NCBI RefSeq assembly: GCF_004769665.1
Contig: NZ_RQGG01000043.1
Span: 247,185-311,184, forward strand
DNA: 64,000 nucleotides
Direction: 5' to 3'
DNA from: Leptospira kemamanensis
GTDB lineage: Bacteria > Spirochaetota > Leptospiria > Leptospirales > Leptospiraceae
Under the pieces are notes generated by a model. It made no database searches, was not told where the DNA came from, and worked only from the letters and a program-made list of their open reading frames with translations. Position 1 is the stretch's first letter; the number at the start of each line of letters is the position of its first letter. Below are positions 17,869-30,099 of the stretch, one piece after another. Made by a program: the position numbers and the translations under genes.

Positions 17869-20800
17869 TTACTTCTTTTTGTGAATCTCTTGCAAAGAAT
17901 TCACAGAATAACCTTTGTCTTTCATCTCCACCAAACCATGAATGAGTGCCTTGGCAGCTTGTGATGTTGTGAGGCAAGGAACTTTGTATTTGATGGCCGC
18001 TTGCCGAATCGTAAATGCATTTTCGCGAGTCACTCTTGAGAGTGGAGTGTTGATGATCAGATGGATTTTTTTCTCTTTGATGTAATCAATCACATTTGGG
18101 AAATAACCATCATAAATTTTATTGATTTTACTAGATAAGATCCCGTTGTCCGATAAAAACTTATGTGTTCCTTCGGTAGCAATGATATTATACCCCAAAT
18201 TGGATAATGACCTCACCGATTCCAATAATTCCTTTTTGGTTTTATCGTTGATTGTTACAAAAACAGTTCCGTGTTTTGGAGGTTCTTCCCCTGCCATAAT
18301 TTGAGCTTTGACAAAGGCTTCCCCCTTCGTGGCAGCAACTCCCATCACTTCTCCAGTGGATCTCATTTCTGGACCAAGGATTGTATCCACACCAGGAAAT
18401 TTACTAAATGGTAACACCGCTTCTTTCACAGTGATCATTGGTGCAGAAAAACGTTTCCCTAGTTTAAAAGAAGAGAGGCTTTCACCTAACATAAGTCTAA
18501 CTGCAATTTTCACAACAGGGATTCCAATGGATTTGGCTACAAAAGGAACTGTTCTGGAAGCTCTCGGGTTTACTTCTAATACATAGAGGGTTTCGTCTTT
18601 AATCGCATATTGCACATTGATGAGTCCCTTCACATCTAGCTCTAAGGCTAAGCGGTGAGTGGCTTCCTCAATCTCTTGGATCATTTTTTGGGAAATACTT
18701 TGTGGAGGTAACACACAAGCTGAATCCCCTGAGTGAATTCCGGCCTCTTCAATGTGTTCCATTATACCCGCAATAAACACATCTTTTCCATCACAAAGGG
18801 CATCCACATCCACTTCTGTTGCATCTTGTAAAAAGGAATCCACAAGAAGTGGTCTATCTTCCGACACTTCTTCTGCTTCTTCCATATATTTATCTAATTC
18901 AATTTCTTCATTAACAATGAGCATCGCACGGCCACCTAACACATAAGATGGTCTAACAAGAACTGGGTAACCAATTTTTCTTGCGATTTCTCTCGCTTTG
19001 TCTTTAGAAGAGGCAATTCCGTTTTCAGGGGACTTAAGATTTAATTTTTCTAATACTTCAGCAAAACGTTTTCTGTCTTCCGCACGGTCGATAGAATCGG
19101 GACTTGTTCCAAGGATTGGAACACCTCTTTTTTCCAATGCTTTGGCGAGTTTTAAAGGTGTTTGACCACCTAACTGTACAATCACTCCGTCTGGCCTTTC
19201 TTTTTTGAAAATCGCCATCACATCTTCTAAACTAAGAGGCTCAAAATACAATCTGTCCGAAGTATCGTAATCAGTAGAAACCGTTTCAGGATTCGAATTG
19301 ACCATAATGGATTCAACTCCTGCTTCCTGTAAGGAAAAGGAGGCATGGCAACAGCAGTAGTCAAATTCGATCCCTTGACCAATTCGGTTTGGACCTCCCC
19401 CAAGGATCATTACCTTTTTCTTGGAAGTGACATCCGATTCATCTTCTTCATCATAAGAAGAATACATGTAAGGTGTAAAGGCTTCGAATTCACCAGCACA
19501 AGTATCAATTCGTTTGTATACGGGTTGGATATTCTTTTCTTCTAAGTAAGATTCAATTTTTTCTTCTTCTTCTCTTAAGGTTTTATCCACTTTTGCTTTT
19601 GTGATATCAATGGCTGCACCACTTCTCACTTGCGCTAAAATTTGTTCTTCTTTGGTAAGGAAAGCAAGTTGTCTGTTGGAAAAACCTGCTTGTTTCATTT
19701 CCACAATGATGGCATTTCCTTCTTTGCGGTATTTGTTTTCTAATTGGAAAAGTTCTTCAAATTGATACAAAAACCAAGGATCAATTTTACAAATTTCATG
19801 GATCTCTTCCACACTCATTCCAAAATCAAATGCCATTTTCACATAAAAAATACGTTTGTCAGTCGGACGTTTTACTTTCGCAGTGAGCCAAGTTTTACGT
19901 TCTTCTTTAGGAACCGCTTCCCATTCCATGAGTTCTTTTAAATACCCATCACTTCCAAAACCGAATCGGTCTGTTTCTAATGACCTCAGTGCTTTTTGAA
20001 AACTCTCTTTGAAGTTACGACCAATGGCCATTGCTTCCCCTACTGCTTTCATCTGAACCCCTAAAGTGGTATCAGAACCAGGGAATTTTTCAAAGGCAAA
20101 TCTTGGGATTTTTGTGACAACATAATCGATGGACGGTTCAAAACTAGCAGGTGTTACACGAGTGATATCATTTCGAATTTCATCTAAAGTGTATCCGATT
20201 GATAATAAAGCGGCAATTTTTGCAATTGGGAATCCAGTTGCTTTCGATGCAAGGGCAGAGGAACGAGAAACCCTTGGATTCATTTCGATCACAATCACAT
20301 CTCCATTCTCTGGATTTACAGCAAATTGGATATTCGATCCACCTGTTTCCACACCAATCTCTCGGATGATGTCAATAGACATATCTCGAAGTCTTTGGTA
20401 TTCTTTGTCACTTAACGTTTGTTGTGGGGCAACTGTAATGGAATCTCCTGTATGAACACCCATTGGGTCTAAGTTTTCGATGGAACAAATGATGACTACG
20501 TTGTCATTGAGATCACGCATCACTTCCAACTCAAATTCCTTCCAACCCATAACCGATTCTTCCACGAGGATTTGAGAAATCGGAGATGCTGATAAACCTT
20601 TTTGAGCAATGTCTTCAAACTCAGATTCATCATAACAAGTTCCACCACCGGTTCCACCTAAGGTGAAAGCGGGGCGGATGATGATCGGAAAACCAATTTC
20701 GTCTTTTGCCTTCCTTGCGGCTTCCATATCGGAAACCATAAAGGACTTCGCCACTCGGATTCCGAGTTTTTCCATGGCGAGTTTAAATAGTTCTCTGTCT

Positions 20801-21180
20801 TCGGCTTTGCGAATGGCATCTACTTTAGCACCAATCAGCTCCACATTGTATTTTTCCAAAATTCCTTCTCTATGAAGGGCAAGAGCTAAGTTGAGAGCAG
20901 TTTGTCCACCTACTGTTGGTAAGATGGCATCTGGTTTTTCTTTTTTGATGATTTTTTCTAAAACGGGAACAGTAAGAGGTTCGATGTAAGTGGCATCCGC
21001 AAGATCGGGATCCGTCATGATGGTGGCTGGATTCGAATTCACCAAGATGACTCGAATTCCTTTTTCCCGTAGAGCTTTTGTCGCCTGGGTTCCCGAGTAG
21101 TCAAACTCACATGCCTGCCCGATGACGATTGGTCCGGATCCAATGATCAAAATTGATTTTAAGTCGTTACGTTGCGGCAT
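17869..21180 (-). CDS. carB: Carbamoyl-phosphate synthase large subunit
   Basis: The 1103-residue enzyme has the two homologous ATP-grasp halves. The first starts [20 protein letters not shown] and has [12 protein letters not shown]. The second starts [20 protein letters not shown] and has [13 protein letters not shown]-terminal MGS-like regulatory domain follows (about 950-1090). CarB makes carbamoyl phosphate for pyrimidine and arginine synthesis. A GAGG ribosome site precedes the ATG. It is slightly longer than E. coli CarB (1073 aa) and complete. No carA lies in this window. Confidence 0.97.
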   Translation of the reverse strand: MPQRNDLKSILIIGSGPIVIGQACEFDYSGTQATKALREKGIRVILVNSNPATIMTDPDLADATYIEPLTVPVLEKIIKKEKPDAILPTVGGQTALNLALALHREGILEKYNVELIGAKVDAIRKAEDRELFKLAMEKLGIRVAKSFMVSDMEAARKAKDEIGFPIIIRPAFTLGGTGGGTCYDESEFEDIAQKGLSASPISQILVEESVMGWKEFELEVMRDLNDNVVIICSIENLDPMGVHTGDSITVAPQQTLSDKEYQRLRDMSIDIIREIGVETGGSNIQFAVNPENGDVIVIEMNPRVSRSSALASKATGFPIAKIAALLSIGYTLDEIRNDITRVTPASFEPSIDYVVTKIPRFAFEKFPGSDTTLGVQMKAVGEAMAIGRNFKESFQKALRSLETDRFGFGSDGYLKELMEWEAVPKEERKTWLTAKVKRPTDKRIFYVKMAFDFGMSVEEIHEICKIDPWFLYQFEELFQLENKYRKEGNAIIVEMKQAGFSNRQLAFLTKEEQILAQVRSGAAIDITKAKVDKTLREEEEKIESYLEEKNIQPVYKRIDTCAGEFEAFTPYMYSSYDEEDESDVTSKKKVMILGGGPNRIGQGIEFDYCCCHASFSLQEAGVESIMVNSNPETVSTDYDTSDRLYFEPLSLEDVMAIFKKERPDGVIVQLGGQTPLKLAKALEKRGVPILGTSPDSIDRAEDRKRFAEVLEKLNLKSPENGIASSKDKAREIARKIGYPVLVRPSYVLGGRAMLIVNEEIELDKYMEEAEEVSEDRPLLVDSFLQDATEVDVDALCDGKDVFIAGIMEHIEEAGIHSGDSACVLPPQSISQKMIQEIEEATHRLALELDVKGLINVQYAIKDETLYVLEVNPRASRTVPFVAKSIGIPVVKIAVRLMLGESLSSFKLGKRFSAPMITVKEAVLPFSKFPGVDTILGPEMRSTGEVMGVAATKGEAFVKAQIMAGEEPPKHGTVFVTINDKTKKELLESVRSLSNLGYNIIATEGTHKFLSDNGILSSKINKIYDGYFPNVIDYIKEKKIHLIINTPLSRVTRENAFTIRQAAIKYKVPCLTTSQAAKALIHGLVEMKDKGYSVNSLQEIHKKK

Positions 21181-21197
21181 AGTTTCCTCTTTTTTTC

Positions 21198-23480
21198 TTA
21201 TAAGTTTTCATTGATGTCAGATAAAGAACTTGGTATTAAATATTCTCCGGCAAGAGAAGCACTCTCCCACTTCACCACCGTTTTGTATAAAACTTCCTTC
21301 ATTTTGGAAGCCATGGGATGATTGGGATACAGATTCGCTTGATTTAAGGGATCCTTTTTTCGATCATATAACTCAAACTTTACACCTTCCCTTGTAGGAA
21401 TGTAAATGAGTTTGTATTGCGAGTTTTGAATGCTTCTGTGTTTGGAAAAGGCAATGGTCTCTCGATAAATCGGATCCGTGATCATAATTTGGTAATCTTC
21501 TTCGGGAACCACTTGGTGTAGGGATAAAATATTGGGGTAAGGGATTCTTTGTTTTTGGAAAAAATGATTTCCTACATCGGAAAACCAAATCCCCGTTTCC
21601 GCATACACAAAACGATCCTCTTTCCAATCCTTTTCGCCAAGAACGGCTAACAACGATTTGCCTGGATATTCCGATGTTTCTGTAATTTCAAAATAATCCA
21701 AAAGAGTGGGCATTAAATCCACACTGGATGTGATTCCCGTAAACTCTCTTTCATTTTTTGGGATTTCTTGAAACTTGGAAGACTTGGGAAATTTGATCAT
21801 GAAAGGAACATGAGTTACAGATTCTCCCCGTAAATGTTCCCCGTGCCCTTGGCCGTGGATGTCTTCATACAAAGCTTCTCCATGGTCGGCGGTGAGGATG
21901 ATGATGGCATCTTCGTAAATTCCCTTTTCTTTTAGATAACCTACCATATCTCCAAACTCTAGGTCAAAGGCATATACAGCGCTATCAAATAAGTTACGAA
22001 TTTGAGAGATTTCATCGGTATTCGGAAGGTTAGAATCTGTTGGATCTACAAACTTTAGATACTTGTATTTACCGTAATAATTTGGATTCGTATAACGTTT
22101 ATAATGCGGATATGAAGGTGTATATGGAAAGTGGATCACACTGGAAAAATAGGTAATGGAGTAAGGAGATTGATTGCGTTCTTTCACAAGTTGACGAAAG
22201 CGGCTTGTAAGCCTTTCTCCATCTCCCCAAGTGGAAAGTCCATTCAGCTCTTCCAAATACATCCCACCCGAAAACCAAGAACCAACGAGAAACGGTAAAA
22301 GAAAAATTTGTGTTTCGGCAGTCCTTTGGACTGTCATGATCCTTGCATTGAAGTTGGGAGCATACACGGCATCAAAACCAAAGTTTGCCCTTGGAAAAAT
22401 GTCCGCTGCAAAACTGCCGATGGCAAAGTGATCATATCCAATTTTTTTTAGGATCTGTTGGATGGTAGGATATGAAGAAGTGCCGATCCGTTGTTTTTCC
22501 TCTGGGGAAGGGAACATATCTCGAATTTTATGATCCATCGCATATTTGCCAGTGAGTGTATCTGTCCAACTGGGAAAAGTGCGTGGAATCGTTGTATGGT
22601 GGTCATGGAATTGAAACGCGTCTTTTTGAAACAAATCAATGTTTGGTGTGATGGACTCACCATTGACTTTGAATCCAATTTTATCATAACGCAAAGAATC
22701 AGCAGATAAGATAAAAATCGGAGGTTTCCCTTTTACTTGGGAATACCGCAAAGACGAAATTCCAATCCAAAAACTTGGAAGAAGATACAACATCAAAATC
22801 AAAACAAGAAGAATTCCATACGTTTTGATATGTACATTTTGGTAACGATTTCCCTGCCAAAATATAAAGGCAAAATAAACAAGGCCGAGCCAATACAAAC
22901 CATGGATATGAAACAAACCTAAAACTAGAACATGTAGGACGGCAAAAAAACTTTCCTTTGTTTTATGTTGAAGGAGTTTCGTAAAAACAGTTCCAAGGAC
23001 AAAACATAAAAATAGGAACAAACCCAAGGAAGGTAAAATCGGAGAAATATGATCCGTTAAAAAATATAAAATGGGCGCAAAACTGGGATACCGGAAGAAA
23101 AAAAATTCTCCATAGATTTGGGGGAATTGGATCATGGATTGGATAAGGGCCAACACTTCGATGAGAAACACAATCCCCACTAACACATACCATCGGGGAT
23201 TCAATTTTTTCCAAAAAGAAACAACCAAATTCACAAGGGTGAATAAACAGGCATGAAGAAAAAGGGAAACCGAAAAAACCTTAAACGTCGTCGATAGATA
23301 AACCCCAAAAAAAGCACCTAAGTACTGTTTGAGGAAGTCACCAACATCAACTCCCATAATGGTAAAACTAGTATTAAAGATTAGGAAAAATAGATAAAAA
23401 AAAACTGAATAATAGAGGGAAATTTTAAAAACGCGGATTGGGAAAAGAGGGGCTTGGTTCGGACCCATTAGAGTCATCAT
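21198..23480 (-). CDS. Membrane-anchored sulfatase/phosphoglycerol-transferase-like enzyme
   Basis: The 760-residue protein has about seven membrane helices in residues 15-245 and then an extracytoplasmic alkaline-phosphatase-superfamily domain. The metal site starts at [14 protein letters not shown]. The nucleophile region is [19 protein letters not shown]. It has no C/S-x-P-S-R formylglycine motif, so the nucleophile is likely Thr or Ser as in LtaS-like or phosphoethanolamine transferases. [18 protein letters not shown] carries the Asp-His pair. The architecture suggests modification of an envelope lipid or glycan; the substrate cannot be predicted. It is 17 nt upstream of carB. Confidence 0.85.
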   Translation of the reverse strand: MMTLMGPNQAPLFPIRVFKISLYYSVFFYLFFLIFNTSFTIMGVDVGDFLKQYLGAFFGVYLSTTFKVFSVSLFLHACLFTLVNLVVSFWKKLNPRWYVLVGIVFLIEVLALIQSMIQFPQIYGEFFFFRYPSFAPILYFLTDHISPILPSLGLFLFLCFVLGTVFTKLLQHKTKESFFAVLHVLVLGLFHIHGLYWLGLVYFAFIFWQGNRYQNVHIKTYGILLVLILMLYLLPSFWIGISSLRYSQVKGKPPIFILSADSLRYDKIGFKVNGESITPNIDLFQKDAFQFHDHHTTIPRTFPSWTDTLTGKYAMDHKIRDMFPSPEEKQRIGTSSYPTIQQILKKIGYDHFAIGSFAADIFPRANFGFDAVYAPNFNARIMTVQRTAETQIFLLPFLVGSWFSGGMYLEELNGLSTWGDGERLTSRFRQLVKERNQSPYSITYFSSVIHFPYTPSYPHYKRYTNPNYYGKYKYLKFVDPTDSNLPNTDEISQIRNLFDSAVYAFDLEFGDMVGYLKEKGIYEDAIIILTADHGEALYEDIHGQGHGEHLRGESVTHVPFMIKFPKSSKFQEIPKNEREFTGITSSVDLMPTLLDYFEITETSEYPGKSLLAVLGEKDWKEDRFVYAETGIWFSDVGNHFFQKQRIPYPNILSLHQVVPEEDYQIMITDPIYRETIAFSKHRSIQNSQYKLIYIPTREGVKFELYDRKKDPLNQANLYPNHPMASKMKEVLYKTVVKWESASLAGEYLIPSSLSDINENL

Positions 23481-23509
23481 TCCAAACCCTCTTTATCCGT
23501 AAACTTTTC

Positions 23510-26500
23510 CTAGTCCTTATTTTCCGAAATCCTGACGATTTCGTTCGGCCATTCCGCGTGGGTTTCCGGTGAATACATAGCCTCTACCCGTGTGGATGGC
23601 ATCACAAAGTTCCCCACATGGTTCAAACGATAACTGTGTTCGATCACGTGTTTTCCTTTTGGCAAATACTCAAAATAGGCTCGGTAGAGGGATAAGGTTT
23701 TTTCCTCAAAACTGAGATAATAGGATGTATCGAGAGGCCGGTCTTGTCCAATTTGGGATTCGCGCCCAAACCCACGTCCGAGAGGTAAGGAACCTGGCGG
23801 AATCGGGTCTTCCACAACCACCCAAGTTTTATCCGAGTCAGCATCGATTTCGAGTTTCACTTTGATGGTATCGCCTTTCGAGAAAACTCCTTGTTTTGCT
23901 ACTTGGAGTGGTTCCCAAGTCCGTTTGATGCGATAACCACTGGAGATTGGTTCCTTCAAAGGCAAAATACTTTGCACAGACCATTCCAACCAGGGTTTTC
24001 CTTTGCCCTCATAACTCACGGTAACCGATTCTGGGTTCATCCCCAGGGTTTGTGTGACAGTTTGTTTTCCATTTGGTTCCAATGAAAAACTTTCTTTGTC
24101 CGTTTGGATTTTCACTTTGCCACCTGCTACCTTTTCTCCTTCGATGAGTTTACTCACTCGATCAAAAACAAGAACAGAATAGGCATTCCCAAGTGTACTA
24201 TCATACTTACCTTGTTTTTGCATTTTGACAAAGGCTTTGATGATTCGAGGCATATCTTTTTTATAACTAGGTTCGGACATCGACCATAATAAAAATTTGG
24301 CCATGGTATAATCCCTACTTCCGAGAATCCACCAAGGATTTGTAAATCCTGAATCGGCAACGATGAGTTCCGTACCTTGTAAATTGAGTTTTGATCGCAA
24401 AACACTAAATAAACGATTTTTAATCTTTGGATCGGCTCCATTCACTCGGTTATAAATTTCCGATAAATCGATTAGAGAAGCCGTTGGTAAAAATTCCATA
24501 CCTTCAAAGATCGGCCGAACTTGTTCCCACTCATAAGTTTGGTAACGAGTCAGTGCTTCCCAAACAATGATTTTCCGTACAACGAGGTCTGCCCCAAACC
24601 GGTATCTCTCCCCGCTGACTCTTCCATCTAAAAATCCTTGGAGACCATTTGTCATTTTGACCAAAGTTTCTTCTGGAATTGTTTTGTTAGAGAGTTTAGC
24701 GGATGTTAACACATAAGCAGTGAGAATTTCACTTCCATGTTCCATACGGGCAAAATATTTCACAAGGCCATCATAGTCTAAAAAGGAATTTAAGTCACCG
24801 AGGACATCACTCCACAATGCATCGGATCGTAAACCAATGGCTTTGGAAACCCTTTGTTCCATACAAGAATAGGGATAGGTTTGGAAGAATTTTTGGATTC
24901 CACCAATACTTGTGAGAATGGTAGGAGATGCCTTCCAAACCATTTTGCCCGTATTCGGTTTGGAACCAGGTGGTGTCACAACATTGTCTTTCCAAGGAGC
25001 CTCATACAAAAAAAGTCCCGCTTGGTAAACACGTTCCGTAAAGGCAGGAATCACAGTCTGTTCCACCGAAAGAGAATCCATCACCGTTCCATTCGGAGAG
25101 GAAACTTCGAGAGAAAACTTCCGTTTGGTGGTATCTTCGGGAACGGTTAAATCCCAAGTGATGAGTTTTGTTTCTCCAGGTGCCAACATCGCAGACTTGG
25201 TTTCCAAATCTGATTTGACTTCTAATCCATTTTTTAAATCCACCACACTCAGTCGAACACGGAGTTGTTCTTTTGTATCCCCAGCGTTCCTTAAATTGAC
25301 TTCATGTTGCAATGTATCACCTAATCGAACAACAGGTGGGATACCCGAAAACGATTGGATTTTTTGCGAAGTTTGGATTTTGGCCATACCCGTTCCAAAC
25401 TCTTTGGCTCCCGAAGTGGCAATGGCAACAATACGAAATGTAGTTAGGGAATCGTTTAATGGAAAACTGAATTTAAATTTTCCATCTTTTCCGACAATGG
25501 CTTTTCCTTTCCAATACAGTAAGGTTTCAAATAAGGAACGTGTGGATTGTTTTCCACCCCCTCCTCCTTCTGGTTTTGCTTTCAAACCAAAATGTCGTTT
25601 TCCAATGATTTGGGACTGGGCCGTGGAGGTCACAACTTGGTGTGGTCTGGAACCCATCATGGCATCTAACAAATTCCAGGTGGGATTCGGTGATAGTTCG
25701 AGTAAGGCTTCATCCACCACAGCCAATGCCACTTCCGTACCTTCTGTAGGTATCTTTCCATCCGCTGTTTTGATTTCCAGTTCTACGTCCGCAGTTTCCC
25801 TGACTTGGTATTGTTTTTTACTTGGGTTTACTGAAACGGACAAACTGTACGGTTTGTAACCCACCTTTAACATTGATAATCCCAATCGGTAACTTGGTTT
25901 GGCTAAATCCACAAGGCCTGTGGGTTTTGGATCTCCCATACGGCCCCTCACGAGAAAAACAGAGACATATACATTGGGTGCGTATTCTTTTTTGATCGGA
26001 ATATTGACAAAGGGATCTTTTCCGCTAACAGGGGTGACAAAATAATCAATGACACCTTCTCGTTCCAAAGTCACAAGAGCAGTTCCTTCTCGAAAAGGAG
26101 AGCGAACTTGTACTTTAATGGTTTCACCGACATCGACAGAACGTTTTTCAGGAAGGATGTCCATTCGGTTATGATCACTCACATCAAACCATACTTCTTC
26201 CTTAGCACTGACCCATACGTTATAACTCGAGTTTGTGATCCTCCCGTTTTTATCTTTGGTTTCTGCAATGAATACGATATCACCAGTGGCAGGAGATTTT
26301 CCCTCGCAAATCAATATCCCTTTGGAATCGGTTTTTCCTTCACAGAAATCACCCAAACGACTGACTTCTTCATAATGTTCATAGGCATAAAACCCGCCGA
26401 CCAAACGTTTCCTGTTGGAATAAAATTCCTTTTTAAAAGCATTCACTTTAATTTTTTGGGAAACTACAGGTTTGTCTTTGGAGTCTAGAACAACTAACTG

Positions 26501-29113
26501 GAGTTTGACTTTGTCTTCTGTAAAATACCAACCATCCGGTAATATTCCCAAATGGAGTTCCGAAGGTGATACGGGAAAACTACGAGAGATGGTATGGATC
26601 TCTCCTGTGGGATCTGCATATTCCATTTCCACTTGGAAGTTACCATAACCTGGAATGGATTTTAAATCAGTAAAGGTATGAGATAAAAATCCTTTTTCAT
26701 CCGTTTTGGAACTAGTCGAAAGAACTTTTGGTTTGGTTTCCTCCACTTCTTCCTCTTCATAGCCACTGACTTTCCATTTCCCTTCTTTTAAGGAATCGGG
26801 TGAAAAACTAAATGCGGAATACTCTTCTTTCGGTGAATAAAAACTAGGAACAACTTGGGAACGAATTTTCACAGGAACAAGAGAGGCACCACCTCCCGAA
26901 AGGTATTCCAATCCAAACAAAACTTTTGCTTCTTTCGGCGAGACCAGGTTTTGTGAATCTCCTGCGAGTTGGATATTTCCTTTCAGGACAGGAAGACGAA
27001 ATTCTTCCACTCGAAACTGTGTGATGGTACGTCCGTAACTTGTGTCTTCTTGGTTATAAGGATAGGTGACTAAATAAACACCATGTTTGGCATTTTTAGG
27101 AATTTTGAATTCGGATTCCGCATGCCCAGGAAAAGACCAAACCAGGGGAGACGTATAACTTTCTCCTGAACCTTCGTGTTTGATCACAACTGCTATGGGA
27201 TAATCTTTTGGTTCTGCAGGTAATAAACCTTTATTTCCAAAACTACGACGAACATGTTTTAGGTGAACCGTCTCTCCTTTTTTAAAAAGAGTTCTATCCA
27301 GGATGATGGATTCTAAATAATTCGCATATCCAGTGTTTGCCTGTGGCAATTGGTAACGCCAACTTTCAATTCCTTTCTCCCATGTACTGGAAGTAAAACT
27401 GATATCATCATTTTTTTGCGCAAAAATAGTAAGTCCAGAACCTAACTCATGATAACCGCAATAGGGAACTTCTTGGAAATTGATATTTCCAAATAACATG
27501 GTTCCATCTTTTCCTGTGATCCCTGCCCCTCTAAGATTTCCATTACAATCTAAAATTTTGATTTGGACACCTGACTCTGGTAATCCACTCTCTAAGTTTG
27601 TGACCCAAACGAGACTTGTATCTTTCCCCCATTTGAAATGAGGAGATAAATTCGTCACAAGGGCAGAACTGGATACATACATCTTTTTTCCTTCGCCTTC
27701 GGCAAAAAGATGATTGGCAAGCACTTCGCTTGCGATCTCCACCACATAAAAACCAGGGGAATCAAAAGGAATTCCCACAACTTCCATCGGTTTTTTCCCG
27801 TTCGGTTTTGGCAATTGGAAGGAAGTAACTTTTGCATTGGAAACCGGTGTTTGGAAAACCGATTGGTTACGTTCGACTCGAGACAGAGCTTGGAACCATT
27901 TTTGGATTTCCAAAATGTCCATTGTCTTTTGGCTTTTACCTCCCATCCCAAGAGAAGTAGATTTCGCGGGCAAACTAACTTCTAAGTTCCGTAAGGTGAC
28001 AGGTAATGCTGGATTTGCTTTCGCTTCTAAAATACCAAACCTACCACTAAATTTGGCAAGGGGAGGAAATTCATCAGTTTTAAACTTTAAAGGAAAGGAT
28101 GCGCTATTCGCCAAACTTCTGTTTGCATCATCAACAAGATCAGGAATTTTGATTTCAAATTCTGTATTTTCTGGAAATGGTCCAGGAAAACTCACCCAAT
28201 CTGAAAATTCATTCCCTTTTCCACCTGACTTTTGTTTGGGGTATTCCTGTCCATCCTTACCCACTAACTTAATTTTTTCGAGAAGTGTTTGGGAGACAGG
28301 GGAATTAAATGATAAACTAACAGGGAGTATGGGAATACAATTGGCATCCGCTGTGGTTCGTTCACAACTAAACCTAGCCGAAAACACAGGTCTTACTGTA
28401 AACGATTTCACTTCATCTTCAGGAATCTCTCCTCCCCAAATGGATTTGATTCCTTTGCCGAGTACGAGTTGAATTTGCCGATCAGGTAAAAAGGTTTGTT
28501 TGGCTTTTAGAACAACGGTTTCTTCTTTGTCTTTTTTACCCAGGGATTGTAAAAATGTTTTTCGTTCTGAACCTGTGATGAGAACGACTGGGATTCGATT
28601 TCCTAACTCTTCTGATCGAAAGTATGCAAACTTTTGAAAACTACTTAGATCTGGAATTCCATCTAAGTGTAACAAAAACACTTGGTCTTCGGAAATGGAA
28701 CTGCCGTTATATGGAGATGAATATTTAATGGAAGGTCCACCTGTATGAAACTGAAACGAAGTTTCCCCTTGGATTTTTTCCCCGCTGAAGGATTTGGTTC
28801 CCTCTTTTAGTTCAAACTGACAAACCACTCCTCCAGGCACTGGTTTTTCAAACTCATATACCCAAGTGGTCGAATCTATGAATCGACTGGTTCCTGGAAA
28901 TGGACATTTGATTTGGAAAATTTCTGTGACTGGCCGAATGTCCCCGAGAGCCACCATCGGTTTTGTAAACCGAACGGTGACTTGTTTCGGAGTTTTGACA
29001 AATCCATTTGGTGTAAAAAATTCAATGGAAGGGGGAAGGCTTTGGGAGAAATCAACCTGCACCAAAACAAGGGATAGAAAAACCAAAAAGACAACTCGGA
29101 GCCTTGAGAACAT
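23510..29113 (-). CDS. Bacterial alpha-2-macroglobulin with intact thioester motif
   Basis: The 1867-residue exported protein has a signal peptide (residues 1-23, no lipobox). Tandem macroglobulin-type beta domains include a DRTLFKKGETVHLKHVRR segment and a GKFKFSFPLNDSLTTFRIVAIA segment typical of the alpha-2-macroglobulin region. The thioester domain holds CMEQ at residues 1417-1420, so the reactive thioester can form. Family members (E. coli YfhM, Salmonella Sa-A2M) trap proteases in the periplasm. The usual partner penicillin-binding protein 1C is not adjacent here. No ribosome site is evident before the ATG. The Gly-rich stretch EGGGGGK at about residue 1188 may be part of the bait region. 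Confidence 0.93.
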   Translation of the reverse strand: MFSRLRVVFLVFLSLVLVQVDFSQSLPPSIEFFTPNGFVKTPKQVTVRFTKPMVALGDIRPVTEIFQIKCPFPGTSRFIDSTTWVYEFEKPVPGGVVCQFELKEGTKSFSGEKIQGETSFQFHTGGPSIKYSSPYNGSSISEDQVFLLHLDGIPDLSSFQKFAYFRSEELGNRIPVVLITGSERKTFLQSLGKKDKEETVVLKAKQTFLPDRQIQLVLGKGIKSIWGGEIPEDEVKSFTVRPVFSARFSCERTTADANCIPILPVSLSFNSPVSQTLLEKIKLVGKDGQEYPKQKSGGKGNEFSDWVSFPGPFPENTEFEIKIPDLVDDANRSLANSASFPLKFKTDEFPPLAKFSGRFGILEAKANPALPVTLRNLEVSLPAKSTSLGMGGKSQKTMDILEIQKWFQALSRVERNQSVFQTPVSNAKVTSFQLPKPNGKKPMEVVGIPFDSPGFYVVEIASEVLANHLFAEGEGKKMYVSSSALVTNLSPHFKWGKDTSLVWVTNLESGLPESGVQIKILDCNGNLRGAGITGKDGTMLFGNINFQEVPYCGYHELGSGLTIFAQKNDDISFTSSTWEKGIESWRYQLPQANTGYANYLESIILDRTLFKKGETVHLKHVRRSFGNKGLLPAEPKDYPIAVVIKHEGSGESYTSPLVWSFPGHAESEFKIPKNAKHGVYLVTYPYNQEDTSYGRTITQFRVEEFRLPVLKGNIQLAGDSQNLVSPKEAKVLFGLEYLSGGGASLVPVKIRSQVVPSFYSPKEEYSAFSFSPDSLKEGKWKVSGYEEEEVEETKPKVLSTSSKTDEKGFLSHTFTDLKSIPGYGNFQVEMEYADPTGEIHTISRSFPVSPSELHLGILPDGWYFTEDKVKLQLVVLDSKDKPVVSQKIKVNAFKKEFYSNRKRLVGGFYAYEHYEEVSRLGDFCEGKTDSKGILICEGKSPATGDIVFIAETKDKNGRITNSSYNVWVSAKEEVWFDVSDHNRMDILPEKRSVDVGETIKVQVRSPFREGTALVTLEREGVIDYFVTPVSGKDPFVNIPIKKEYAPNVYVSVFLVRGRMGDPKPTGLVDLAKPSYRLGLSMLKVGYKPYSLSVSVNPSKKQYQVRETADVELEIKTADGKIPTEGTEVALAVVDEALLELSPNPTWNLLDAMMGSRPHQVVTSTAQSQIIGKRHFGLKAKPEGGGGGKQSTRSLFETLLYWKGKAIVGKDGKFKFSFPLNDSLTTFRIVAIATSGAKEFGTGMAKIQTSQKIQSFSGIPPVVRLGDTLQHEVNLRNAGDTKEQLRVRLSVVDLKNGLEVKSDLETKSAMLAPGETKLITWDLTVPEDTTKRKFSLEVSSPNGTVMDSLSVEQTVIPAFTERVYQAGLFLYEAPWKDNVVTPPGSKPNTGKMVWKASPTILTSIGGIQKFFQTYPYSCMEQRVSKAIGLRSDALWSDVLGDLNSFLDYDGLVKYFARMEHGSEILTAYVLTSAKLSNKTIPEETLVKMTNGLQGFLDGRVSGERYRFGADLVVRKIIVWEALTRYQTYEWEQVRPIFEGMEFLPTASLIDLSEIYNRVNGADPKIKNRLFSVLRSKLNLQGTELIVADSGFTNPWWILGSRDYTMAKFLLWSMSEPSYKKDMPRIIKAFVKMQKQGKYDSTLGNAYSVLVFDRVSKLIEGEKVAGGKVKIQTDKESFSLEPNGKQTVTQTLGMNPESVTVSYEGKGKPWLEWSVQSILPLKEPISSGYRIKRTWEPLQVAKQGVFSKGDTIKVKLEIDADSDKTWVVVEDPIPPGSLPLGRGFGRESQIGQDRPLDTSYYLSFEEKTLSLYRAYFEYLPKGKHVIEHSYRLNHVGNFVMPSTRVEAMYSPETHAEWPNEIVRISENKD

Positions 29114-29288
29114 GGAGAGAAATTAGAAAAGCGAATGGGTTTGGAAAGAAAAAAAAGAAAATCAGGGATATTGGCCCCTCCCTGCGGGTCTCATAAGGAG
29201 AAACATCTATGAACGATTTTTAGACCCATGGAAAATGATTTCGGTTTTCAAAATCTTTTCAGATCCAGACAATTCTTAAAAAAAATAA

Positions 29289-30086
29289 CTAACGAGACCC
29301 AAACCAATTTGTCGGAAAATACACGACAACTCCCCAGAGAAGCAAAAGCAAAATCCAAAAGAGAAAAGAATACATCCCTTTCGTTTCCATTTCCCGATCC
29401 AAACGATCTTTCCAGATGAAAAAGACTGCCTCCTCTGGAAACGTTTGGTTTTCCGATTCCCAGAGGGATTCTCGTAATAAAATCCCTCCTGAATAGAGAC
29501 TTGAGATTTGGCAGTGCCCGGAATCTTTCGAATAACAAATGGCATACAAAGGAATCTTCGTTTCCTTTCCTGAGACAGGGCGAATCCGTTTGTATTGAAA
29601 TGTGATGATCGGTCCGTAAACAGAACCACCAGAACGCCGTCTAACAAGAAGTGGCGAACGAAAACTTCCGCTCTCTTTTTCGTCTAAATAAAATTCCTTT
29701 AGATATAAATAACGATACCCTAAATGAGAAGAGATGTTTTCTGGTAAAACATCAAATTGAGAGGTGAGGCCTAATTTGTAACCGATCACATCTCCCAAAA
29801 ACAAAAGTACATTTCCTCCGGAAACCAACGAGATCACAACAGCAATCAACAATGTATATCCATAGGTTCTTGTGAGATGGATTCCTAAAAATACAAGGGG
29901 TAAAAAGAAAAAAAGTAAAACCCAAATCGAATTCGAAAGTGGCCAGTATACACCAAAGGGAAGTAAGGTGAGTGTAAACAAAAAGATCAAAAGAAGTCCA
30001 ATCCAAAAAACAACAAACGGGGAAGGAGAATTTCCATTGGGTTCTGGTTTTTTAGAAGATCTGTTTTCCACAAAGGAGGAAATCAT
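29289..30086 (-). CDS. Hypothetical membrane protein with large extracytoplasmic domain
   Basis: The 265-residue protein has about three hydrophobic helices at the N-terminus (residues 25-108), a mixed-sequence domain from about 110 to 235 containing paired cysteines (YAICYSKDSGHCQIS), and a final helix (WILLLLLWGVVVYF). The topology resembles DUF3592-type proteins, but I cannot confirm a family. It ends 175 nt before the alpha-2-macroglobulin gene and starts 13 nt after the preceding unknown exported protein, so it belongs to the 32721-29289 operon. Confidence 0.65.
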   Translation of the reverse strand: MISSFVENRSSKKPEPNGNSPSPFVVFWIGLLLIFLFTLTLLPFGVYWPLSNSIWVLLFFFLPLVFLGIHLTRTYGYTLLIAVVISLVSGGNVLLFLGDVIGYKLGLTSQFDVLPENISSHLGYRYLYLKEFYLDEKESGSFRSPLLVRRRSGGSVYGPIITFQYKRIRPVSGKETKIPLYAICYSKDSGHCQISSLYSGGILLRESLWESENQTFPEEAVFFIWKDRLDREMETKGMYSFLFWILLLLLWGVVVYFPTNWFGSR

Positions 30087-30099
30087 ATTCGGTCTTCCT

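Noticed and set aside
29186..29227. Tiny frame ATG AAC GAT TTT TAG with AAGGAG upstream inside a GGGTCT/AGACCC repeat
   Set aside because: It encodes four residues, no plus-strand gene follows, and a 6-bp repeat is too short to call an attenuator.
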